A program made the position numbers and the translations under genes. From an uncultured Clostridia bacterium (lineage in GTDB: Bacteria > Bacillota_A > Clostridia > Oscillospirales > Oscillospiraceae), in the NCBI GenBank assembly GCA_947307505.1, contig CAMZJG010000095.1, positions 1 to 5,055 on the forward strand: a stretch of DNA of 5,055 nt. Reading direction: 5' to 3'. Below, piece after piece: positions 1 to 5,055 of the stretch. The notes below the pieces were generated by a model. It saw only the letters and a list, made by a program, of their open reading frames with translations, did not search any database and was not told where the DNA came from. Positions within the stretch are counted from its first letter, which is position 1. Each line of letters starts with the position of its first letter.

Positions 1-2593
1 GATCCGGCTGCAGGGCCGTGATCCTGGCCGCCTCCCCCACCCGACTGGGGGAGGCGGTTTGTTTTTTCAGCAGCTCGCCCAGCTCCCGGCTGACCCGGCT
101 GACCTCCTCCTCGAAATCCCCGGCGGAGAGGCGGAGCAGCCCGGTACGGGCCGCCGCCAGGCGGATGAGCCCGTCGGAGGTCACCACCCGGACCTGTTCA
201 TTTTTTCCGATCTCGTGGACAAGCCGCTCGATGTAGGCGTCCCCGGTCTCGTTTTCCTCCGTGTAGACCACCCGGATGCCGTGGTAATCCAGTTTTTCTC
301 CCCGGTTCTGGGGGACCCGGTAGCCGTCGAACACCAGCACCACCTCATACCGGGTATAGGCGGCGAAGTTCACCAGAAGGCGCATGAGCTTTTCCCGGGC
401 GTCCGCCAGCTCCTGCTCTGCCAGGCTCCGCAGATCCTCCCAGGCGAAGATCACATTGTATCCGTCCACGATGTACCAGAGCTTCTTCGGCTGGAGCACC
501 ACCGGTTCCTCCGCGCTGGCGGCGGCCGAAGGGGGACGGCGGTACTGAGGCCGGCGGATGGGACCGAACTCCCGCAGAAGGATGGCCTCCAGCTCCTTTT
601 CATCGATCTGGAGGTTCTGCCGGTTCAGCCGGGGAACGGCGGGCCGGGGCTCCTTCAGACAGCTTTCCAGGTGCATGTAGTCCTTTACCCGGTCCCATTT
701 CACGTTGAAGCCACCGCCGTGGGCGCAGAAGACGGAATCCGGCGTATTCTCCGTGTCCCGCTCCGGGTCGTAGCCCGCCGCTTCCACCGCCGCTTCCGGA
801 TCGGGGCAGAGGTCGTAGCCGTCCTGTTCCAGGGTGAGCCGGCCCCGCCCGCCGGTGTAGGCCGCCACCAGGGCGGCGTAGCCGTTGAGCTCCGTCACCG
901 GAGCGCGGCCCCGGAGGAGGACCATATCTCCCGCCTCCCCGGGTGATTCCAGGGTGCCGTGGCGGGCGCGGATATCGTAGATAGCCCGGCCCAGCTGCTC
1001 CGGGGGAAGCTCCAGACGGAAGGCGTACCAGGGCTCCAGCAGTACGCTTTTGGCCTGCATCAGGCCCTGACGGACCGCACGGTAGGTGGCCTGGCGGAAA
1101 TCGCCCCCCTCCGTGTGCTTCAGGTGAGCCCGGCCGGCGGCCAGGGTGATGCGCATATCCGTGATGGGGGAGCCGGTGAGCACCCCCAGATGGGTCTTTT
1201 CGCCCAGATGGGTGAGGATCAGCCGCTGCCAGTTCCGGTCCAGGGCGTCCTCGCTGCAGGCGGAGGCGAACTGCAGACCGCTGCCCCTGGGCAGGGGCTC
1301 CAGGATCAGATGGACCTCCGCGTAATGCCGCAGGGGCTCATAGTGGCCCACGCCCTCCACCCTGCCGGCGATGGTCTCCTTGTACAGCACCCGGCCCCGG
1401 TCCAGCCGGACCTCCACGCCGAAGCGCCGGGCGATGAGGCTTTTCAGGATCTCCGCCTGCACCTCTCCCATGAGACTGACGCCGATCTCCCCCAGGGCGG
1501 TGTCGTATTCCAGCCGAAGCTGGGGGTCCTCCTCTTCCAGCTGCCGCAGCTTCCGAAGCATCGTCACCGGGTCCTCCCCCTCGGGAAGGAGGATGCGGTA
1601 CCGCATCACCGGTTCCAGCTTCGGGGCGGAACCCAGGTGTTCGATCCCCAGGCCCTGCCCCTCCCGGGTGCGGCTGAGGCCCGTCACGGCGCAGATGCCC
1701 CCGGGCAGGGCGGACTCCGCAGTCAGGAAGCGGGTTCCCGTATACAGGCGGATCTGATCCACCTTCTCCGCCGTGTCCCCTACCCGGATGCTGTCCTTTA
1801 CCTTCAGGCGGCCCCCCGTGAGCTTCAGCCAGGTGAGCCGGTTCCCCTGGGGGTCGTGGCTGATCTTGAATACCCGGGCGCCGAAAGCATCGGGCCAGGT
1901 TCGGGGAAGGAAGCATTCCTCCATACCCAGAAGGAAATCCTCCACCCCATCCAGCTTCAGCCCGGAGCCGAACCAGCAGGGGAAGACCTGCCGGGCCTGC
2001 ACGCTTTGGGCTTCCGCCCCCTCGGGCAGGGCGCCGGTCTCCAGATATTCCTCCAGCAGCTCCTCGCTCCCCATGGCCGCCTGCTCCGTGAAAGCGGGGG
2101 AGCCGTATGCCTGGCAGGCGGGACTCAGCTCCCGCTGCAGCTCCGCCAGAAGATCCTCCCGGCTCCGCCGGGCAAAATCCATTTTCGTCACAAAGATATA
2201 TACCGGCACCCGGTAGTGCTCCAGCAGCCGCCAGAGGGTGCGGGTATGGGCCTGGACCCCGTCCAGGCCGCTGATCACCAGGATCGCTCCGTCCAAAACC
2301 TGAAGCACCCGCTCCGTTTCGCTGGAGAAGTCCACGTGGCCGGGGGTGTCCAGCAGGCTGACGGTCCAATCCCCCAGACGGAACTGGGCCTGACTGAGGA
2401 AAATGGTGATGCCCCGGCTCCGCTCCAGCTCGTGGGTGTCCATGGCCGTATCTCCCCGGTCCACCCGTCCGGGCTGACGGAGTTTGCCGGTGGTATAGAG
2501 GATGGCTTCCGCCAGGGTGGTTTTCCCCGCGTCCACATGGGCGAGCAGCCCCAGGGTGAGTTGTTTTTCCTGCTGCAGATCCGTTTCGGCCAT
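1..2593 (-). CDS. TetM/EF-G-like ribosomal GTPase fused to a YacP/Rae1-type NYN ribonuclease domain (3' end outside window)
   Basis: The frame is open from ATG at 2593 to the left edge: 864 codons with no stop, C-terminus missing. The start is fixed by AAGGAGGT six bases upstream. Residues 1-645 form an EF-G-like translational GTPase of the TetM/TetO type: P-loop AHVDAGKTT (18-26), switch I RGIT (60-63), DTPGH (82-86, with the catalytic His), TKMD in place of NKxD (136-139), a G5-like GSG (209-211), then domains II-V with a family signature HTEGGDFRQATYRA (493-506). Known ribosome protection proteins end near residue 640. Here a linker (about 645-703, ending in a Pro/Ala/Glu-rich stretch) leads to a YacP-like NYN/PIN-type nuclease (about 705-845): VDGYNVI (709-715), VFDGYR (754-759), TEENET (778-783), TSD (805-807), with the conserved acidic residues kept. 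Family knowledge: B. subtilis Rae1 (YacP) cleaves mRNA in the ribosomal A site, where TetM also binds. I infer a cytosolic, ribosome-directed nuclease or rescue factor. Plain tetracycline resistance is less likely because the TetM drug-displacing loop sequence is not conserved. Domain calls are firm; function is not. Confidence 0.93.
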   Translation of the reverse strand, partial: MAETDLQQEKQLTLGLLAHVDAGKTTLAEAILYTTGKLRQPGRVDRGDTAMDTHELERSRGITIFLSQAQFRLGDWTVSLLDTPGHVDFSSETERVLQVLDGAILVISGLDGVQAHTRTLWRLLEHYRVPVYIFVTKMDFARRSREDLLAELQRELSPACQAYGSPAFTEQAAMGSEELLEEYLETGALPEGAEAQSVQARQVFPCWFGSGLKLDGVEDFLLGMEECFLPRTWPDAFGARVFKISHDPQGNRLTWLKLTGGRLKVKDSIRVGDTAEKVDQIRLYTGTRFLTAESALPGGICAVTGLSRTREGQGLGIEHLGSAPKLEPVMRYRILLPEGEDPVTMLRKLRQLEEEDPQLRLEYDTALGEIGVSLMGEVQAEILKSLIARRFGVEVRLDRGRVLYKETIAGRVEGVGHYEPLRHYAEVHLILEPLPRGSGLQFASACSEDALDRNWQRLILTHLGEKTHLGVLTGSPITDMRITLAAGRAHLKHTEGGDFRQATYRAVRQGLMQAKSVLLEPWYAFRLELPPEQLGRAIYDIRARHGTLESPGEAGDMVLLRGRAPVTELNGYAALVAAYTGGRGRLTLEQDGYDLCPDPEAAVEAAGYDPERDTENTPDSVFCAHGGGFNVKWDRVKDYMHLESCLKEPRPAVPRLNRQNLQIDEKELEAILLREFGPIRRPQYRRPPSAAASAEEPVVLQPKKLWYIVDGYNVIFAWEDLRSLAEQELADAREKLMRLLVNFAAYTRYEVVLVFDGYRVPQNRGEKLDYHGIRVVYTEENETGDAYIERLVHEIGKNEQVRVVTSDGLIRLAAARTGLLRLSAGDFEEEVSRVSRELGELLKKQTASPSRVGEAARITALQPD

Positions 2594-2599
2594 GGAAGC

Positions 2600-2607
2600 A
2601 CCTCCTT
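2600..2607 (-). promoter_or_regulatory. Ribosome binding site of the GTPase-nuclease gene
   Basis: On the minus strand AAGGAGGT, a near-perfect anti-Shine-Dalgarno match, lies six bases before the ATG at 2593. It decides the start: the next upstream candidate in another frame (near 2622) is only a shadow. The strength suggests efficient translation whenever the message is made. Confidence 0.9.
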
Positions 2608-2696
2608 ACCGGCCATGCTCAAATCGGCCCGCTTCGATCGTTCCGGCCCCGAGTCTGCGCTGCAAGGCCCGGCTTATTTTTCTCCGCGAGAAGTGT

Positions 2697-2725
2697 TTTC
2701 GGGCAGAAATGAATTCCGCCCGAAA
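2697..2725 (-). repeat. Inverted repeat, 8-bp stem in the leader
   Basis: TTTCGGGC (2697-2704) is the exact reverse complement of GCCCGAAA (2718-2725), separated by 13 bases that can pair for three more base pairs after one mismatch. Neither strand shows a T-run directly after the stem, so it does not look like an ordinary intrinsic terminator. It could be an RNA hairpin in the 5' leader of the GTPase-nuclease gene or a protein-binding site. Confidence 0.55.
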
Positions 2726-2763
2726 GAACGCTGATCCTATTTGCACCTGCCGGTGCGATTTCT

Positions 2764-2786
2764 GCCGGGGGCTGCTGCAGCCCGGC
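2764..2786 (-). repeat. GC-rich hairpin downstream of the SLH gene
   Basis: GCCGGG (2764-2769) pairs with CCCGGC (2781-2786). Inside, CTG (2772-2774) pairs with CAG (2778-2780), leaving a two-base GG bulge and a three-base loop. On the minus strand it is followed by AGAAATCG, not a T-run, so it is at best a pause or a 3'-end-protecting stem for the SLH message rather than a clear terminator. Confidence 0.45.
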
Positions 2787-2825
2787 GCAGGGTCGAAAAA
2801 CCGCCGTTCCCCCGAAGATCCCGGC

Positions 2826-4202
2826 TCAATCCTCCGCGATGACCATGGAGATGGACATCACATAGCCATCCCAGCCCACGCCGTAGTAGTATTCCACCAC
2901 AGGGTCGCCCATAGCGCAGGAGTACCAGACCATGTCGGCGTCTCCGCTTTCCCGGGTCAGTTCCGTATCCGGAAAAGCTGCCAGAAGCGCCCTGAGGGAG
3001 GTCCCGATCTTGACGCCCCGGTTATCCTCCAGGCGCCTTCCAGTGCCCTCCAGGCGCAGGACATACATGCCCTGGGGATCCCGATCAGCGATCAGGTATT
3101 CGATCGTGTATCGGGGGTAAACCGCCAGGATCCGGCAGCCCTCCTCCCCGTAAAGGGGATAGCCCCGGGAATCGTCGTGATCTATAGAGAGCCAGAGATC
3201 GGCGGATTCTTCCGCCTGTTCTTCTTCCACGAAGGCGAAGAATTCCTCCCAGGGGTGATAGCCCAGGGTGAGGACAGCGTCGTTGTCCCGCTGGATCCCG
3301 GCTTCCGACAGGGGGCGGGAGGCTCCGTTCAGGGGCAGGAGCTCCAGCCGCTGCCGTTCCTCGGGCAGGGCCATGCGGACCACTGCGGCGGCGGTCTCCG
3401 CCCGGGTGATCCGGCTGTCCGGCCGATAGGCGTGGGTGCCGCCGTCCCCCAGCATGACCCCGGCCCGGTAAAGGGTGAGGATATCCTGCCAGTATCCGGC
3501 GGGCTCCGTATCCAGACTGATCACGTCCGGTATGGCAAAGATGGCGTTGATATGGGGCAGTTCCGATTCCGGCAGAGCGGCGGCAAGGATATGGGCCAGC
3601 TCGCCCCGGGTGACGGCCTCTTCCATCCGGTCGGCAAATTCCCCGCGCTGCAGGATCCCCTCCGCCACGGCGTAATTCACGTATGGCTGATACCAGGGCT
3701 GAGCGGAGGGAAATTCCGCCCCGTCGTCCAGAGCGCGGCTGCGGATCACGGCGGCCAGCTTCACCGCCTCGCAGATCCGCAGTGAGCCTTCCGGCAGGAA
3801 GGTCCCGTTCCCCATGCCGTTCATCAGACCCAGCTCCCAGGCCATGCGGATGACGCCCTGGCCTTCCGTTCCGTACCATCGGCTCTCATCCACGTCGGAA
3901 AACTGGCCGGGAACGTAGCCCTCCTCCGGTTCTTCCGGCTCATCTCCGGGTTCTTCCCGGGGATCCTCCGGATCTTCTTCGGATCCCACTGTTTCCGTGG
4001 CAGCTTCTTCCGGCTCCTCCGTTTCCTCCCCGTCCCCGGCGGCTTCCGGCGCAGGAGGCGCTTCTTCGCCCTCCCCGGTCTCCGGCAGGGTTTCCCCGGC
4101 GGTCTCCGTTTCCGTTTCCGCCGGAGGCTCATCCGCCGCCAGCACGCGGGGACAGACCAGGAGAAGGCAAAGGATCAGCAGAACGGCAATGCAGCGTTTC
4201 AT
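2826..4202 (-). CDS. Secreted SLH-domain protein with acidic linker and unknown C-terminal domain
   Basis: A 458-residue protein. Residues 1-22 are a signal peptide: MKR, a hydrophobic core IAVLLILCLLLV, and a VLA cleavage site before ADE. There is no proper lipobox, since C17 is preceded by Val. Residues 24-94 form a linker with about 45% Asp/Glu, rich in Pro, Thr and Gly, with one basic residue (R82), probably disordered. Three S-layer-homology repeats follow: about 101-157 (FSDVDESRWY, degenerate RICEA), 168-213 (PWYQPYVNYAVAEGIL, VTRGE) and 222-280 (YWQDILTLYRAGVM, ITRAE). SLH trimers typically bind pyruvylated or other secondary cell-wall polymers, so the protein is probably held at the cell surface. 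Residues 285-458 form a domain I do not recognise, with GVKIGTSLRALLAAFPD (396-412) resembling a motif common in small secreted beta-rich domains. Start: ATG at 4202 is preferred over in-frame ATG 4217, because GGGAG sits eight bases before 4202 and nothing suitable precedes 4217. It is the first gene of a possible two-gene minus-strand unit. Confidence 0.93.
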   Translation of the reverse strand: MKRCIAVLLILCLLLVCPRVLAADEPPAETETETAGETLPETGEGEEAPPAPEAAGDGEETEEPEEAATETVGSEEDPEDPREEPGDEPEEPEEGYVPGQFSDVDESRWYGTEGQGVIRMAWELGLMNGMGNGTFLPEGSLRICEAVKLAAVIRSRALDDGAEFPSAQPWYQPYVNYAVAEGILQRGEFADRMEEAVTRGELAHILAAALPESELPHINAIFAIPDVISLDTEPAGYWQDILTLYRAGVMLGDGGTHAYRPDSRITRAETAAAVVRMALPEERQRLELLPLNGASRPLSEAGIQRDNDAVLTLGYHPWEEFFAFVEEEQAEESADLWLSIDHDDSRGYPLYGEEGCRILAVYPRYTIEYLIADRDPQGMYVLRLEGTGRRLEDNRGVKIGTSLRALLAAFPDTELTRESGDADMVWYSCAMGDPVVEYYYGVGWDGYVMSISMVIAED

Positions 4203-4210
4203 GCGGATCA

Positions 4211-4215
4211 CTCCC
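4211..4215 (-). promoter_or_regulatory. Ribosome binding site deciding the SLH start
   Basis: GGGAG on the minus strand lies eight bases before ATG 4202. The alternative ATG at 4217 overlaps this motif and is preceded by CTCTCT, a poor ribosome binding sequence. Starting at 4202 also puts MKR directly before the hydrophobic core, as expected for a signal peptide. Confidence 0.7.
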
Positions 4216-4239
4216 ATAGAGAGTATTGCAAATATAGTT

Positions 4240-4256
4240 CAATATACCATATATTG
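4240..4256. repeat. Perfect 17-bp palindrome over the SLH -10 box (candidate operator)
   Basis: CAATATA (4240-4246) and TATATTG (4250-4256) are exact reverse complements around the three bases CCA. One arm is the -10 box of the SLH promoter, so a dimeric regulator bound here would block polymerase. No regulator gene lies in the window. AT-rich palindromes can arise by chance around -10 boxes, so the operator role is inference. Confidence 0.5.
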
Positions 4257-4269
4257 TGACTGATGGGAA
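4241..4269 (-). promoter_or_regulatory. Likely sigma-A promoter of the SLH gene with extended -10
   Basis: Minus strand: TTCCCA (4264-4269, 4 of 6 to TTGACA), a 17-base spacer, then TATATT (4241-4246, 5 of 6 to TATAAT) preceded by TGG, which gives a TGn extended -10. Transcription would begin near 4234, about 30 bases before the ATG at 4202. A second TATATT at 4231-4236 (10 bases further) has a poorer -35. The region is strikingly AT-rich in a GC-rich window. Confidence 0.6.
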
Positions 4270-4299
4270 GAGCCATTCCGGGGCATCGTCCAAAAAACA

Positions 4300-4328
4300 T
4301 TTACATTTATCCGGAAATGGCATACAAT
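4300..4328 (+). promoter_or_regulatory. Sigma-A promoter of sfsA
   Basis: TTTACA (4300-4305, 5 of 6 to TTGACA), exactly 17 bases, then TACAAT (4323-4328, 5 of 6 to TATAAT). Transcription would start near 4335, leaving a leader of about 30 bases with the ribosome binding site. It is the best promoter in the window and points away from the SLH gene. Confidence 0.8.
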
Positions 4329-4351
4329 CCATGTGGTTTATCGATCGGGAG

Positions 4352-4358
4352 AAGGAGG
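4352..4358 (+). promoter_or_regulatory. Ribosome binding site deciding the sfsA start
   Basis: AAGGAGG lies seven bases before GTG 4366. An in-frame GTG at 4333 would place this site inside the coding region, sits right at the predicted transcription start and has no ribosome binding site of its own, so 4366 is chosen. Confidence 0.88.
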
Positions 4359-4365
4359 GACCGCC

Positions 4366-5028
4366 GTGATCTATCCCCGGACCCGGGAAGCCGTTTTTCT
4401 GTCCCGGCCCAACCGCTTCGTGGCGGAGGTGGAGCTGGATGAAAAACGGGAGACGGTACATGTGAAGAACACCGGCCGCTGCCGGGAACTGCTCCTGCCC
4501 GGAGCGCGGGTGATCCTGGCGGCGGGGGAGGGGAGCGGACGCAGGACCGCCTGGGATCTGGTGACGGTATGGAAGCCGGGACTGGGCTGGGTGAACATCG
4601 ACAGCCAGGCTCCCAATCGGGTGGTCCGGGAATGGCTGGAACGGGGCGGCATCCCCGGCCTGACCTGCATCCGGCCGGAGTACGCCTACGGCGCCTCCCG
4701 GGTGGATTTCTGCCTGGAGCGGGGGGAGAAGCGCATCCTGCTGGAGGTGAAGGGCTGCACCCTGGAGCGCGGCGGCGTGGGATGGTTCCCGGATGCCCCG
4801 ACCCTCCGGGGAGCAAAACATCTGCGGGAGCTGGCCGCCGCCCGGAGGGAAGGCTGGGACTGCATCCTGGCTTTCGTCATTGCCCTGCCGGGGGTGCGGC
4901 AGGTCCTGCCCAACCGGGAGACGGACCCGGATTTTGCCCGGGCCCTGGAGGAAGCGGAGAAGGCCGGGGTGGAGATCCTGCACCTGCCCTGCGCTGTGGG
5001 ACCGGACTCCCTGGAGATCCTGGATTAA
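4366..5028 (+). CDS. sfsA: SfsA family DNA/RNA nuclease
   Basis: A 220-residue protein starting at GTG and ending at TAA, close to the roughly 230 residues usual for the family. The N-terminal part (about 1-80) is the OB-fold-like nucleic-acid-binding region, with RFVAEVELD (17-25) and the family motif NTGRC (35-39). The C-terminal part is the PD-(D/E)XK-like nuclease fold: YGASRVDF (108-115, acidic D114), LLEVKGCTL (125-133, with the E-x-K pair E127/K129), and the signature FPDAPTLRGAKHLREL (141-156). All expected catalytic residues are present. SfsA was first described in E. coli as a factor that raises maltose gene expression when overproduced (sugar fermentation stimulation); later annotation treats it as a sequence-nonspecific nuclease, and its cellular role is not settled. 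It has its own promoter and is divergent from the SLH gene, so it is probably transcribed alone or with a gene beyond the right edge. Confidence 0.96.
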   Translation: MIYPRTREAVFLSRPNRFVAEVELDEKRETVHVKNTGRCRELLLPGARVILAAGEGSGRRTAWDLVTVWKPGLGWVNIDSQAPNRVVREWLERGGIPGLTCIRPEYAYGASRVDFCLERGEKRILLEVKGCTLERGGVGWFPDAPTLRGAKHLRELAAARREGWDCILAFVIALPGVRQVLPNRETDPDFARALEEAEKAGVEILHLPCAVGPDSLEILD

Positions 5029-5055
5029 AGAAAAAGAACGACCGGGGCGGCAATG

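Larger units (their letters stand above)
2594..2825 (-). other. Structured intergenic leader between the SLH gene and the GTPase-nuclease gene
   Basis: This 232-base stretch has no convincing gene. Read on the minus strand it holds, in order: an imperfect 4+3 bp hairpin right after the SLH stop (2803-2825) followed two bases later by TTTTT (2796-2800), a weak terminator candidate; a GC-rich stem of 6 bp with further CTG/CAG pairing (2764-2786); a 5-bp stem with a 4-base loop (2743-2756); an 8-bp stem (2697-2725); and a 5-bp stem with a 3-base loop (2680-2692). I found no good -35/-10 pair on the minus strand, so the downstream gene may be read from the SLH promoter through partial termination. 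It is also possible that a promoter unlike sigma-A lies here. The regulatory role is inference from the stems. Confidence 0.5.

Noticed and set aside
59..946. Plus-strand open frame of 295 codons
   Set aside because: Antisense to domain V and the NYN domain of the real minus-strand gene; the product shows no recognisable motif.
959..2734. Plus-strand open frame of 591 codons
   Set aside because: It lies antisense to the GTPase gene, whose translation matches EF-G/TetM motifs residue by residue. The frame is long only because GC-rich codons in the real gene leave few stops on the other strand.
2796..2825. Intrinsic terminator after the SLH stop
   Set aside because: The TTTTT run is present but the stem is only 4+3 bp with a five-base bulge and begins directly at the stop codon. 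Kept only as a weak possibility inside the leader entry.
2502..3785. Plus-strand open frame of 427 codons spanning the leader and the SLH gene
   Set aside because: Mostly antisense to the SLH gene, with no ribosome binding site or domain. The Cys-rich stretch near 2741-2775 (CTCRCDFC) is not enough to support a gene.
4129..4983. Minus-strand open frame of 284 codons
   Set aside because: Antisense to sfsA, low-complexity and Pro/Gly/Arg-rich; sfsA has clear family motifs and its own promoter.
5029..5055. Start of a further plus-strand gene at ATG 5053
   Set aside because: Only the ATG itself is in the window, and the preceding GGGGCGG is a poor ribosome binding site, so it cannot be supported.
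1..5055. CRISPR array, tRNA, rRNA or insertion sequence
   Set aside because: No spaced direct repeats, no tRNA-like cloverleaf, no transposase motifs and no terminal inverted repeats were seen.

Overview
This GC-rich window has the gene density, leader structure and protein families of a high-GC member of the Clostridia or a related Firmicute. The clues are an S-layer-homology (SLH) surface protein with a Gram-positive-style signal peptide, strong AAGGAGG ribosome binding sites, a sigma-A promoter with near-consensus boxes, and a TetM-like GTPase joined to a YacP/Rae1-type nuclease. The assignment to this group is inference; no rRNA or taxonomic marker gene is present.

Layout: bases 1-2593 (minus strand) hold the first 864 codons of a large protein whose C-terminus lies beyond the left edge. 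It is an EF-G/TetM-family ribosomal GTPase of about 645 residues, followed by a linker and a YacP-type NYN ribonuclease domain. Bases 2594-2825 are a non-coding leader with several small hairpins and no convincing promoter. Bases 2826-4202 (minus strand) encode a 458-residue secreted protein with a very acidic linker, three SLH repeats and an unrecognised C-terminal domain. Bases 4203-4365 are an AT-rich divergent promoter region with a perfect 17-bp palindrome over the minus-strand -10 box and a strong plus-strand promoter. Bases 4366-5028 (plus strand) encode SfsA. The last 27 bases hold no complete feature.

How the genes may work together: the SLH gene and the GTPase-nuclease gene are co-directional and 232 bases apart, so they could share a transcript, with the structured leader setting the level of the second gene. 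SfsA is transcribed away from both. No functional link is evident between the surface protein and the ribosome-directed protein.

The main point of interest is the fusion. TetM-type proteins enter the ribosomal A site with domain IV at the decoding centre. Rae1/YacP is an RNase that cleaves mRNA in the ribosomal A site. One polypeptide carrying both suggests a GTPase-delivered A-site mRNA nuclease. The GTPase half lacks the TetM-style drug-displacing loop, so a simple tetracycline-resistance label would probably be misleading.
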